Assembly: GCA_014529385.2 (NCBI GenBank) | Contig: CM043947.1 | Coordinates: forward strand, 98,244,036 to 98,308,035 | DNA from: Adiantum capillus-veneris | Lineage: Eukaryota; Streptophyta; Polypodiopsida; Polypodiales; Pteridaceae | Length of the DNA stretch: 64,000 nt | Reading direction: 5' to 3' | Part shown: positions 22,450-34,600 of the stretch, one piece after another | Position numbering within the stretch: the stretch's first letter is position 1 | Layout of the letters: each line of letters starts with the position of its first letter | Notes under the pieces: model-generated | Told to the model about the DNA's origin: nothing | Seen by the model: only the letters and a program-made list of their open reading frames with translations | Database searches by the model: none | Position numbers and translations under genes: made by a program

Positions 22450-23793
22450 GGTGAGAGAGCTTCGACAAAACAAAAACATTTGCATGAGCTAGGGAAGCTT
22501 TCACTCAGATCCATCACTTGCACAATATGATCCAACCCAATTACCAATTACCTTGTGAGCATGTAAATCGATAGTATGATGCGCGACATAAAGATATTCA
22601 GAATTATGCTACTCGATGATGTGGATGCCATCCAATCATTAGATCAATCTTCTCCCTACCCCCCACCACTGATCCTTGCTCATCCTGGTGTCACATGTGT
22701 GTGTGTGTGTGTATTATTTTTATTTTTGAATGGCTATATATATGTGGATATGGTCCGTACGCAGCTAGAGAAGTTGTAGGAGTAGAGATTATTTATATGC
22801 AGATTGGTTGCGACACTAGCTACAATAACTAAGCACTAAATAACAAACAATCTTTTGGTTGATCGAGGGCTTGACTCTAAGAATGAAACTCCTTGTTGGG
22901 ACACAATGTTTGGTGGCTCACTATACAACTGTTAGTTGGAAGGTCATTCACATATGCCACTGAGCGAGAAGAGCTCAACCTCAAGAACCACCATAGCAAG
23001 GCTACATAAAGCCATTGATGCAAAACATCAAGGAATTTCTTTTTACCAAATCATTTTCATCTCTCTGGCTGTATTGGCTACATTGGCTATGGGCTCCTTT
23101 GTTAGATGGAATCCAAGCAGATGCCATGTTCCACGTTGGCAACCGTTCCTACGAGTGGAAACTAACATGCAGCACAAAGTTATCGAGCACACGACCACTC
23201 CTTTGTGAGGGCTTTCGTGAGGAACTCCTCAGCGCACTCGTTAAAAAAAAAACTCGGTTCCCTGCTCGTCGTGGTCCACATCGTTTCCACCTGCTATCAC
23301 CACAGGCCCATCCTCGTATCGCATTGCCCTGACGCTCGACCCACTCGCAGCCACTTGACCTTGCTCCTTCTTGTCTTGGCTCATGATCATGCGCTGCTAA
23401 CCACAGCTGAAAGATGCTCCTAAATTTATTAGCATATCTAGAAACAAACGAGAAGAATGTTGAGGAATCATTTTCATCGCCATTCAAATCGGTTCAAAGA
23501 CGCTCATAGCTCCCACAAGCTCCCCCATGTGCTCGTTAAAATGGGGCTTTTAGTTTAGTTCACAAGTCCCGCTAAGGAGGACAAAATACTTAAATAATTA
23601 ACGTTTTAAGTACTCTTCATTAATTATTGATGTCTATTGTATGATTCATGCATTATTACCCAATTTCATTCTTGTCTAGATATGCTATAAAGAAATCAAG
23701 AAAGATTTTCCTATGTTCTAGTTTCATCAAATGCACACGCACAAGGACGAATGTCTTGAGCACAAGAAAACACAAGGAGGACAAAAAATGGAT

Positions 23794-23843
<50 letters not shown>

Positions 23844-23880
23844 CTTTTGTGAGTAGAATTTTCAAAATTTCTCAGATAGA
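22450..23880. other. Spacer, nothing recognised
   Basis: Several open frames near 22940-23490 overlap on both strands without domain content. A (GA)n run lies at about 23800-23840. There is no supported gene. Confidence 0.4.
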
Positions 23881-23903
23881 ACTCTATGAGTAAATTGCCT
23901 TGC

Positions 23904-24340
23904 GACTAAGTGACACCCATATTAAATGCGGGGTGGAGTAATGGGATCGACGGTCAGAGTTGCGGGCGGGATCTTGAGGCGCACTAAATCCGGTCAACGG
24001 GAAAAACGAGGCACGTTGCCAAAAAAACCAGGCGCATTAAACATGGCCAACGGGAAAAACGAAGCATGACGGGGCGATTTGAACCCAAGACCTAGCTGAT
24101 CGAGTTTAGCGTCACATAGGTTAACCACCTCCCTCGCGCACGCATTGTGTACTCACAACCCTTTTTACAACATTATATTATAAAATAAAATGCATTTTTG
24201 GGGTTGTTTAGGTTTAGTGTGTGTCCAGGTTTAGTTTTTTATTTGATTTTTGGGGTTACGATTTTCTCGACTTTCTCTCGTGAGTTTCTATGCCATTGAT
24301 CCCATTGCCTCCCCCTCTTAAATATGGGTGTTACTTAGTC
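23904..24340. mobile_element. MITE-like element of 437 bp
   Basis: Terminal inverted repeats of about 45 bp: GACTAAGTGACACCCATATT at the left and its near complement ending at 24340, with the inner part (AATGGGATC) also paired. Flanking direct repeats TATGAGTAAATTG (23885-23897) and TATGGGTAAATTG (24343-24355) match at 12 of 13 positions but lie a few bases outside the arms. The interior has a short tandem duplication (CAACGGGAAAAACGA, near 23993 and 24050) and a tRNA-like stretch. Confidence 0.65.
24060..24140 (-). other. tRNA-like stretch with Pol III B-box
   Basis: On the minus strand, GTGGTTAACC is followed about 45 bp later by GGGTTCAAATCGCCCC, which fits the B-box GGTTCRANTCC. The cloverleaf is not intact. 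It is probably tRNA-derived (SINE-like) sequence inside the 437-bp MITE. Confidence 0.35.
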
Positions 24341-24469
24341 CTTATGGGTAAATTGACAATAGTACAAGGTTTATGAATTATATATTTCTAGTCATCTCAC
24401 GTACTCATTTGGAATCTAGCTGTAAGTTTCAAAGTTCATGGCCTTGATTACTATTCCCTCTACCCTCAT

Positions 24470-24590
24470 GAAGGGGTCACGAATGGACAGTAAGCCATTC
24501 CTCATAATACCTGCGACCCCTTGGCGATCGGGAGCCATTGGGGAGTAGGTATTATGAGAAAATGGACAATAAGTGTCCATTCCCGACCGT
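24470..24590. repeat. Imperfect inverted repeat
   Basis: GAATGGACA...CTCATAATACCT on the left pairs with AGGTATTATGAG...TGTCCATTC on the right, around a short centre. It is a possible small foldback element; no target duplication was found. Confidence 0.5.
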
Positions 24591-24599
24591 CAAGAGTCG

Positions 24600-25220
24600 C
24601 ACGGAGGCGGTCCATGACCGTCACATGTTGCACACTCGTTTTGGCCGGGTTGTTGTTGCACTTGCGAATTCGCTTTGATGCATGTTGGGTACAAGTTACA
24701 ACAACAGGTACAGTTCAATAGAGAACACGCATTGATGAGGGTGATGGATTAAGGGTGGAATCTGGATTACTGATGCTAATGTGGCTTAAAATTGGTGGCA
24801 ATGATTGAGAAGAGCTTGATCGATTAATTATAGTTGTTGTCGGATCTGGGAATCATTCGCGATGATTGAGAGATATTGCTCGATTATTACGATTGCTGAC
24901 CTGTCGTCAATCACTCGGCTACAGCAAAGATTATGCTTCAAAACTGATAGTTGATGAAGGGCCAGGATCCTCTGCCCGCCAATCAACGACCTTGGCGGAG
25001 ACAAAAAGTGAGTGAGTTTTTAAATGACTCAAATGTTGAAAGAGGCAACCAATTTTTCTGTCTCCCAAGCAATTGTAAGTAGGAGGACCTTTACAAGGAA
25101 AGGTCAAGATCGAAGAAGGTTCAAGATTAACTCGCCTACGCAATCTTCAAACGATGCTTTAAAATCTCTAGTCACTCTCCATTTCAAAGGCCACAACAAA
25201 ACCACTTTTGAGTTAAATTT
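24600..25220. other. Spacer, nothing recognised
   Basis: No coherent coding frame or repeat structure beyond short words repeating GATTGAGA and TCGATTA. Confidence 0.35.
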
Positions 25221-25221
25221 T

Positions 25222-25300
25222 TATTACCAGCATTTGAACCCGTCACCTTGAAAGAGAAAGGGTCGAACAAAACAACCACGCTACAAGCCTTCCACTGTGG
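25222..25300 (-). other. SINE-like, tRNA-derived stretch
   Basis: On the minus strand, GGCTTGTAGCGTGGTTG (A-box-like) is followed by ACGGGTTCAAATGCTGG (B-box-like). The spacing is tRNA-like and resembles heads of plant SINEs. The 3' end and target duplication were not resolved. Confidence 0.4.
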
Positions 25301-25561
25301 AGAGGGTGACTTTACATATTTGAAAAAAAGCGATACCCCCTGGCCCCCTTTTCCTTTCTTCCCCACCACCCTTCTCTTTTCCTTTCTTCCCTCTTTCAAC
25401 CAATTAATAAATTTGATTTTTGTAATTGCTTAGCTCTAAGGGATGGAAGGATCGCACTTACATTCCATTTAATAAATTTGACTTCTGGGCTTATGCACAT
25501 TTTATTAGATGGAAGCCATACTGATTTCTTCCCCGTCCGCTCATTTCCCAAAGGAAAAAGA

Positions 25562-25592
<31 letters not shown>

Positions 25593-25716
25593 GGACCAAA
25601 AAAAAAAACAAAGACACCCCCCCGCAAGCCTCTCGCCATGCCTCCTGCCCTCCTTGCATGTGAGCGGAGAGGCACTAGCGAGTGCAGTGCACACACACAA
25701 GACATAGAGAGAGATA

Positions 25717-25797
<81 letters not shown>

Positions 25798-27990
25798 TCC
25801 CTCTTGCACCTCAGAAGATAGAGCATCCTGGTCCTCATCACTCTCACAATGAGAAGACTCTCACGCATAATACCCCTCCTTAGCGTCAAACATCTTTAAG
25901 GACAAATATTTTGCCTCCACATTTGCCGTGCCTTGCGTGGGCTCAACTCTCTTTCCCTCGATCGGTTTCATCTCATCTCCCTTTTGGTGTCTCGGTGATT
26001 GCCCCACACTCCTCCTCACTCTCTATGCAATCCTTCTTCTCGTTAGCAAGCTCTTGCTTGCCATCTAAAGGAATTGAAGGTGCTAGCCATGGCTTACAAG
26101 CCCGACCTTTACTCTTGAATCTAGCTTGGACACATGGCGACAGGGGCACAAGAGCTACGACAATGAGAGACATAGCGAGAGACATTGGATAACTTGCAGA
26201 TGTCTTGTGCCGATATGACCACCAAATGTTGGAAAAAATAATCTATCTCTCTTTTTCTCTATCCCCATGTGTCACCTCTCCGAGCACCTCCCTCCTAAGA
26301 GGTTCCTTCTTGTTTATAACTCAAGGATGGAAAACAGATTAATGTCTTTAAAATGAAAAGATCACTATCACTCTCTTAACTCCCTTAAGGGAAAGCGCAT
26401 CACTTCTCCTTCTCTATGGCCAAAATCAACTTCCTAGATTCTTCATAAAAGAAATGGGGTCAAACCACACCTATAGGTGCTTACTGCAATGCGCCTTCAC
26501 CGCACCATCGAGAGCAGGTCCCTCATGCAATGCTTTCAACACACGTACAAGGGTGCATCCCATCAAACCACAAAAAAATATACGTCCATGATGCCTAAAT
26601 TTATGCTCAGAGTTGGCATCTAGGCTCTCTTTCTCCTCCTCTCCCTTCGCCATGTGGCACCTCCTTTGTTTTTCACCACCAACACAAGAGAGCATCTCTA
26701 AAGATACTGCCTAATGAGGCAGAGGAGAATGTACATGCAAAGAAGAAATTTGAAATTACATAAGCTTTCTTTTTCATGATTATCTAAGACAACCTACCAT
26801 GCAAGGTAGGAAAGGAGTCTAAAAAAGTGGAACACACCTTTGGTGTATGCGAAAAGTGTAAAGAAACCAATCACTACTAGGCATCTCGTGTTAGAAAGAT
26901 TGTGGTGCTAAGATATTGTTTCTTGTGACAAGATCTTGGGCTTGATGGTCAAGATCTATGGATACACATAGAACTCTCTCAAGGACTCAAAAGAAGTCCT
27001 TGAGAACCCAATAGCCAAGCTAGTTTTGTGTGATACCAAAAGGACAAAATGATATCTTAAAAGTAAATAAGCAATCGAGAGAAAGATAGAAGGAAAGAAG
27101 AAAAAGAGAGTTAGAGCATATGCTTTCGTTCTCCTCTTGAACTAGTCTTTTTTATTATCCTCCTTTTTGTTAACATGAATTTTGTTCCAAAACATGGGAT
27201 GCTTAGCTTTGAAGGCTAATAGAATAAAGGAATAATCTCCTTTCTATGTAGACAACAAAATCTAGTCAGTATGTTATTATCTTTAAAGCTCAAAATTTAT
27301 AGCTGCAAATGTACTCCAAGGCAAAGATTGGAAAGCGAGGTACAAATGTGTTGAGCAGACACATGCATCATACTTTAGCTAGTTGATTGGTGTTCAGAAG
27401 CACAAAGAGCACAAAGTATTCAAATAACAAACAAATATTCTATGAGAGGTTCAGTCCTCCATTGTGGAATAATCGTTGACCTTTATTGTAAAACGATGAG
27501 AGAGAAGAGGAAGGCAAGTCAACTGGTTTTATCGTACCGCTTTTGGATGCAAAGTGTTGATTGAACGTGCAAGGTAATTATGCTTGGCAAAAGAAGCCCA
27601 TCGATTGGCCCATGCTCGTTCCTTAGAGTGATGGAGATCCTCAAAAGGTCCAACATGACATGTAGTGTGGAGAGCATCAAGTACTAGGGTGGGAAATGTC
27701 TAGGCCACAAGACGTAGATGTTCTTGGAATCTCATGATAATAGAAAATCCATTGCACTTGGATGAAAATGTAATCCCCGTAATCTGAGTATTATAACATA
27801 TTTTTTTGTGTCACAACCCTCCTGTTTTTCGGATTGAGTGTTTTCATCGTTTGATTGTTTATGGAAATGTTACCTTTAGCTATGTGTGTTTGAATAGTTC
27901 TCTATTTTGTCGTGGTTTTGTACTTCAAAAGATTATTTTCTTGTCCTTTTAGCGGCTCTTTTCCACCATGTGAACCCACCTTTATAGGAC
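25300..27990. other. Spacer with homopolymer and microsatellite cluster
   Basis: A C run of about 30 bases (25561-25590) is followed by an A-rich run, (GT)n at about 25719-25751 and (GA)n at about 25755-25794. From 26200 to 27900 I see no supported gene, only low-content open frames. Confidence 0.55.
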
Positions 27991-27997
27991 CACCCTA

Positions 27998-28005
27998 TAT
28001 AAAGA
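27998..28005 (+). promoter_or_regulatory. TATA-box-like element upstream of the H3-like gene
   Basis: CCCTATATAAAGAGG lies about 90 bp upstream of the ATG at 28093. That spacing suits a core promoter with a leader of about 60 bp. Confidence 0.45.
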
Positions 28006-28092
28006 GGGCAAAACTTCCAATCACAAACACAATACACTGCCTCCCTCACTGATACCACAAGCTCTAAGAACATACCCAGATACACTTTATAG

Positions 28093-28745
28093 ATGACAAG
28101 GACCAAACAAACTGCCAAGAAGAATTCAAAGATCAATGAGATGAGCAGGAGGTAGAAAGCGCGCTAATCTGCAACCAAAAGAGCTAACCAACCCCGAACG
28201 CACAAAGATGAAGACATCCACCGTGGGAAGGGGAGGCGAGTTGCTAGGAGGGATGGGTGCGAGGCCATCTGGCCTAGGTTGCCAAAATGTGGCCGGCATG
28301 TCACTACCCAGGGGGATGTGTGCCATGCCTTCTGATCCACCCATTAATGATGAGCCCAACAACGATGATGAAGATTATGATGCTGATGAAGATGCCCTCG
28401 AGCCACCTTCCAAGCACTGTCACAAGTCAAAATTCTACAAGAAGCCACAAAGAGCACGCCCCTGCCATAGCGATGCCCGCAAAGACCACAACACTTCTGT
28501 AGAGTGCTCATTGAAATTGGACATTACCAGAAGATGGCGGATGTGTAGAGAGGTGCTCCAAAGCTACAAGATAGAGCTTCGGATGTCTACTATTGCCCTT
28601 GAATCAATTGAGGGAGGCTGCAAAGGCTTATTTGGTTAGTCTCTTTGAGGACATGGTCTTATGTGCTATCCATGCTAAGCGTGTAAAAATCATGGGCAAG
28701 GATATACAACTAGCACTTTGTTGTAGGAAGAGTGATATTTTTTGA
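28093..28745 (+). pseudogene. Decayed histone H3-like (possibly CENH3-like) gene
   Basis: The start reads M-T-R-T-K-Q-T-A-K-K, nearly the universal H3 tail (A-R-T-K-Q-T-A-R-K). After about 115 codons, K-K-P-Q-R-A-R-P matches the H3 K-K-P-H-R-Y-R-P block. The rest aligns without gaps through [12 protein letters not shown] to a C-terminal part reading [13 protein letters not shown] then L-C-A-I-H-A-K-R-V and K-D-I-Q-L-A. Two single-base frame changes (about 28145 and 28613) and a poorly conserved middle show decay. The stop is at 28743. Between tail and fold is an acidic, Asp/Glu-rich stretch; canonical H3 has only about 44 residues there, whereas centromeric H3 variants have long variable tails. 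The C-terminal residues look more like ordinary H3. Unspliced introns in the tail cannot be excluded. Confidence 0.75.
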
Positions 28746-28749
28746 CGTC

Positions 28750-29025
28750 AGACCTGTTTGTAACTTACCCTTGTAGTGGAATCAACTTTGCTTTGGAACC
28801 CTTGTACTAGAATCAAGTTTACTTTGGAGCTCAGTGTATTTGCACTTTACGATACATACAATCACGTCTCCTATTATCTCTCTATGTAATCTTGAAACAA
28901 GTATTTTTGTTTGTCTAATTCAGCTCATTTTATTCGAATGCTAGAGGGCATATCTCTCAATGAAGTTAAGCTTCATGTCTAGAACTGTCTACATTTCTTT
29001 TAGTTAACTGGTTGAAGGTGAGATG
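28750..29025. other. 3' flank of the H3-like gene
   Basis: This is AT-rich, with a duplicated phrase (TTGTAGTGGAATCAACTTTGC and a variant 40 bp on). No gene. Confidence 0.35.
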
Positions 29026-29029
29026 ATAG

Positions 29030-29180
29030 CAAATTAGGCCAAAAAAAGCTTTGTATATGCTAGACGATGGAAAAGAAGGCTTACAATGCTGTTTTCAGAA
29101 GGGCGCGAGAATTGGCTAGACAACAAACTTGTCTCGCGCCCTTGTGGACAAAGCTATTTTGGCCTAGTTTGCCTTCATCT
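29030..29180. mobile_element. Imperfect foldback
   Basis: GGGCGCGAGA at about 29101 pairs with TCTCGCGCCC at about 29132. The blocks TATGCTAGACGATGG and AAAGCTTTG on the left recur in inverse orientation on the right (29150-29185), but not in strict order. It could be a decayed foldback MITE. Confidence 0.4.
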
Positions 29181-29184
29181 AGCA

Positions 29185-29569
29185 TATGCAGTCCACCTGG
29201 AGTACCTAATGGACATTTTCATGCCAATCACATGACAAATTTTTTATCAATATAAAAAAATAACATTCAAATAGTCAATACAGATCACTAAAGATAAAGT
29301 TTTTACAAATTGCATCGTCACTAAACATGATCAAATAGTAACCTGAAGCTACAATATATCATAGACAAGAAGAAGTTGAGATGATTTTTATTTAAAAAGG
29401 TTATATCTTTTGACAGGAGGTGCTTTGCGATCTCTGTACGACGTTCCTCAGCATTGGGTAATGATGGATGGCCTTAGAACTGGATGACACTTCTTGTAGA
29501 GATATTTTGGAAGATGATTCATAAGCATTTTGTATACTTGAAGTTATGGAATTTTTTCATGTCATTCAT

Positions 29570-29628
<59 letters not shown>

Positions 29629-30130
29629 CCCCTCTCTCTCTAGTTTTGTGAAGCATGCTAAGTTATGTTAATCAAATGGGTGTGATCAAATTAATTGATG
29701 ACAAAATATCTATAATTTTTTGGAAAAACTATTTATGAAAAATAACAAATGATTTGTATTTTTTTAAGAAGCGTTGTTATTATGAAGCGTTATGGGTGCA
29801 AGTGGAGCTAGGGTTTTGTGTGTGTGTGTAGTGCAAGAGTGCTTTGTTGAATGAAGGGCTTTTTGGTTCATCACAAGGTAGGCCATCCCAAGCTTGGAGG
29901 GTGTATGTATGTAGAAGACGAGGGGTTCCACTTGTAAAACATAACTGAATGTGTTTTGCTATAACGTGATGAGTCGGTTGTCTTAGTTTGTGAGAGCCAG
30001 TCCAAAACATGATGGATGGATGCCATGGAGGTCGCTCCTGTGGGCATATGTGAAGTCCCAAAAAGGAATGCCCATGCCGTGATAGAAGATGTCGTCCATA
30101 TTTGGCTTCTCATCTCTGACGGTGCTTGCT
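29185..30130. other. Spacer with CT microsatellite
   Basis: A (CT)n run lies at 29573-29640. The minus-strand open frames near 29780-30195 show no recognisable domain. Confidence 0.5.
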
Positions 30131-30489
30131 TTACATGGAGGCACATGCATAACTCTAGGATACAGCTTCCTCTTCATGGTTTCATGTTTATCCACATAGC
30201 CAGTGTTTCATGTTTTAATATTACTAAAAAATATATATTCTTTTGAAATTCTAAATAATGTTCTTTAGTCTCACAAGAAAAATAGAGGGAAATACAAAAA
30301 TTTGAATGTTTACATGGAGGCACATTCATAACTCTAGGATGCAGCTTCCTCTTCATGGTTTCATGTTTATCCACATAGCCACTATTTCATATTTTAATAT
30401 TACTAAAAAAAATTATTTTTTTGAAATTCTAAATAATGTTCTTCAATCTCACAAGAAAAATAGAGGGAAATACAAAAATTTGAACGTTT
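30131..30489. repeat. 179-bp tandem duplication
   Basis: The block starting TTACATGGAGGCACA at 30131 is repeated from 30310 with few differences. Both copies run through a poly-A-rich stretch to TACAAAAATTTGAA. Confidence 0.85.
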
Positions 30490-31150
30490 AAGCACAAAAG
30501 CAAGATTTGGTAATAAGTGCGTCAATACTCATAATAATTAATGCAGTAATATGAGCGGTAGTCACCGTGGTTATTTTTTAAATACAAAAAAGTGCTCCCC
30601 CTGCCCCCCTTTCTCTTCTTTGGCCAACCCGTTTGGGACTCTCTCCGTAAAACGTGATAAAAGGTCATGGTAGACGTTTTAAGATTTTCATAGTGCTACA
30701 CATCCCATGTGATATGTTTCATTTGTTCCTATCAGTGATACTTGATCTTTAAGTAAAAAATAAAAATTTATCTATATATCCATGTAAGGACATGGGTCCT
30801 ACCGGCAAGGCCACCGGCACGGCCAGACAGTGTGTATGCTAGGGACAGGCTATAAGATAGCACGATTGGGTGGAGACTAGCACACACACTACCACCGCCC
30901 TTTCACTGGTATCTGATATATTTTTGGAAAAGGGAAAAAGCGGGTTGCATGTGCGTGCGGCATGCTGTCTCTCTCCCACGATCCGCAGACAGTGACGTCT
31001 CCACTGTGCAACAAAAAGAAGGCAGGCATACTGATAGCCGACCGCAACTTCCTCACCTACACCCTCCCCGATGGGCAACCAAGGCAAACTCGACCGACAA
31101 CTCTATGTCACCGAAGACTCTGTTGGTGCCATTGGCTACGCGCGTAGGAA
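30490..31150. other. Spacer with CACTA-end-like block
   Basis: GCAGTAATATGAGCGGTAG (about 30544) and AAAACGTGATAAAAGGTC...TTTTCATAGTG (30650-30699) resemble blocks near 22290 and 15643-15689. They are candidate decayed CACTA ends. No gene was recognised. Confidence 0.35.
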
Positions 31151-31369
31151 GGCCCTCTTAACCCTTCCATGAAGGAGGGTTGAACCCACCACATGAGGGT
31201 AAGAGGCCAACACTCTACCATCAAGCTATTGAGCCTTGTCGTGCATAACAAGGAAAGATAGCATACTTGTGTTGACAAGAAAGCTAGACAACACTCTACC
31301 ATCAAGCTATTGAGCCTTGTCGTGCATAACAAGGAAAGATAGCATACTTGTGTTGACAAGAAAGCTAGA
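31150..31369 (-). repeat. tRNA-derived repeat with duplicated A-box segment
   Basis: On the minus strand, GGCTCAATAGCTTGATGGTAG (A-box-like) is followed by GTGGGTTCAACCC (B-box GGTTCRANCC). The stems are only partly pairable, so this is a tRNA pseudogene or SINE head, not a working tRNA. The 81-bp block 31208-31288, carrying the A-box part, is exactly repeated at 31289-31369. Confidence 0.55.
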
Positions 31370-31687
31370 AGGAGAGGAAAAGCTTTAAATTTCAAGGAAG
31401 TAGTTCACCCTTCCTTTTCACTTCTTGGAGGAAGGCAAGTTTTTCTCCAAAAATTCCTTTTTCCTCAAGGAGGTAGCTTCAAAGTGAACAAAATCCTTCA
31501 CAAAACGGTGATTTTTTGTGAAGAATCCATGAAGGTGTTCTACGAACAACATGTGAAGTGCTACAATTTCCACAAGGCGAGGTTTGCATGCGATGCAAAT
31601 TATCGAGCATAAAAAACACAAAGACTTCAAGCTTTACAAGGTACAAGTTGACGTTTTTTTCTCTCTTTACACTAGTGTGTGTTTACC

Positions 31688-34600
31688 ATGGCCAATGAGG
31701 ATATCCAACCTACACACACTTTTGGTTTTGAGCACGTAGATCAAAATCAGGGCACCACAGGTGCTACCGATACTAATATGCATGATGATGATGATGTTGG
31801 AGATCATGGGCTTGTAGATATACCTGCTTTCAAGACTTTGGAAAATCACCAGAGCGTACTTGAACACAATATTTTTGCACTCAATGCAAATGTTACAAAT
31901 CTTACCGAGCTACTTGTGGAATCTATGAATTCACAGACTGTTCAAGGAGCCACAAGTGGCACGATTCAAGGAAACCAAGCTCGCACGACTCAAGGAGTCT
32001 AAGAGACAAGTGCTTCAGAAGATGCAGAAGGTAGCAATGCATTGCTTAAGAATATCACCATTCTTGAGTTTCACGGGGAAGAACGTGATCGCAACAAGGA
32101 TACGTTCAATATGTTCTTACACAAATGGAGTGATATTCATAGATTGAGACACACCGTGGATATAAAGACGGCTGTGGAAACAAGTCTATCTCTTAAAGGC
32201 AAGGCCTATAAGTAGAGGATGACATTTCCAATGGATGCTCGTCCTCCATCTTGTGCTGCGTTTCAAGCTTCTTTCTCCAAAGAGTTTTTGGACTCCAATG
32301 AAGAAGATAAGAACTGGTAAGCACGGGATGCATGCCGCATGTATGGCATCTCTGTCACACAGTATCTTTCAAAGTATTGGCAAATCATATTAAAACTAGA
32401 AGATCTAGATGAATTCCAAAAGTTACGGGGTTTTAATAGGGGTCTTGACAAAGATTATCGTCTTTATGTCAAGACTCAACATCCAAAAACTTTGGAAGAA
32501 GCCACTAGTCATGCCCAAAGATATAATGATGACCAGGAGAGGAAGAAAAATGTTCCCTACTCCGAGAATAATTTTGCTAGGAGCAATGTGGCTAAGAGAC
32601 AATGGTGAGGTAGATCTCCCACACGTTCTAAGAGGAATAAGAGAAAATCTACCTCTTCACGTCCACAAGAGGCTAAGAAGCCTAAGCAGTCACAAGATAC
32701 TCCACGTTGGTCTTTCAGCACTACTGATTTTGAACGTGCAAAGAAACACAATTTGTATTGAAGATGTCTTTTGGACCAACATAACAAGAAGGATTGTCCT
32801 CTTTTGCAAGGCAAAGAAAAGGCCATGAACACGGTACAACAACTCACATTAGATTCATCTCCTAAATATTGTGATGTAGAGGGTCTTCATATGGAAGAAA
32901 AGCACAAGTGTTGTGTGCCTGCTTCAATGTGGCAGCCCATTTTTTGCCCCCATGGCTTGATTCACATGCATGGAACTGTTAACGAACAACATGTTCGTAT
33001 TTTAGTGGATGATGGTGCAGCTCATAACTTCTTGAACTATAAGCTAGTCAAGAAATTGAAGCTTACGCAGACTCCCTGCTCTCACAAGTATGTGGTCGAA
33101 CAGATATCTGGCAATGATAAAGAAGTATGGGACACGGTAGTTCAAGGGGTTGAGCTTATTGTTCAAGATCATACGATGACCCTGGACTATCAAGTTATGA
33201 ACATGCATCATCTTGATGAAGTTTTAGGACAAGAGTGGCTGCATGGTTTAGGAAACACATTGCACACTAGTTATGAACACAACTCCTTATCCTTTATGGA
33301 CAATGGTAAACATGTGCTTTTACTTGGTGAGAAAAATATACCATAAGCACCTCTTATATGTACAGCCGAGCTTTCTATTTTGCAAAAAACAGATTTAATA
33401 GATGAAGTCTTTTTGTGTTACTGCTTGTCTCCAAGTCTTGAGAATTCTCAAGAGCAAAGTGATGTGAATTCTAGTAGTGGTATGCAAAGTGAAATGAATT
33501 CTAATGATAAGCAAAGTGTTAACAAATCTAACGAGAAAAGTGCTCTCAATTTTAATTTTATTGAGCAACGTGCAGCTGGTGTAAAACAAACATTACAAGA
33601 ATTACAAGTCCCCATCCCAACATAACTCTAGTTTACTTTCTCCTTTTGCACGGCAAAAACTAACTCACTTACTCCGGAGTATAGTGATGTATTCTCAAGT
33701 GAATTACTGTTGTGTTTACCCCCTACACGTGATGTGTACCATATCTTGCTAGGCACTAAACTGGTGATTAAACCACCTTATCGCATGAGTGCTAAAGAAG
33801 CCAAGGATGTTGAGAGTCAGTTGGCTGACTACCTCGTCCGTGGTTTCATTAGACCTAGCACTTCTCCTTGGGCATCAACAATTCTATTGGTAAAAAAGAA
33901 AGATGGTACTATGCGCATGTGCGTAGATTATCGTGGATTAAACGCCATAACCATCAAGAACAATTATCCTATGCCTCGAGTGGATGATTTTTTTGATCAA
34001 CTCCATGGGGCAAGATACCACCAAGTGCGTATCCTTTTGCAAGATATCTCCAAAGCTGCCTTTAGAACACTGTTCGGGCATTTTGAATTTTTGGTTATAC
34101 CTTTTGGTTTAACCAATGCTCCAGCTACATTTATGACACTCATGGATAGTGTCTTACGTCCCTACCTTGGAAAATTTGTTGTGGTTTTCCTTGATGACAT
34201 TCTCATCTACAGTAAGACTGAAGATGAACACATAGAACACTTATGATTAGTGTTTAAACTACAACAAGCTCACAATCCATATGCTAAGCAAAGCAAGTGT
34301 GATTTCTTTAAAATAGAGATACATTACCTCGGTCATGTGATCTCTTATAATGGAATCAGGATGGACACTGACAAGGTCCCTGCCATTCTTTGATGGCCAC
34401 ATCCCAACACGGTTGAGGAGCTTCAAATATTCGTAGGCATGGCTAGATTTTATCGATAATATATCCGTGATTATGCCAAAATCACTGTTCCTATGACGGA
34501 TCAACTTAAAGAAAAAGGTATGAATTTTTCTTGGGAAGAAGCCCAAAAACGCAGTTTTGAACAGATCAAGGTAGCTATAGCCACTGCTCCCATCCTAACA

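Noticed and set aside
28126-28362. Minus-strand ORF opposite the H3-like gene
   Set aside because: It is antisense shadow of the plus-strand coding sequence, with no independent support.
31150-31236. A working tRNA gene on the minus strand
   Set aside because: The boxes are present, but the anticodon and T stems have several mismatches and no acceptor stem closes.
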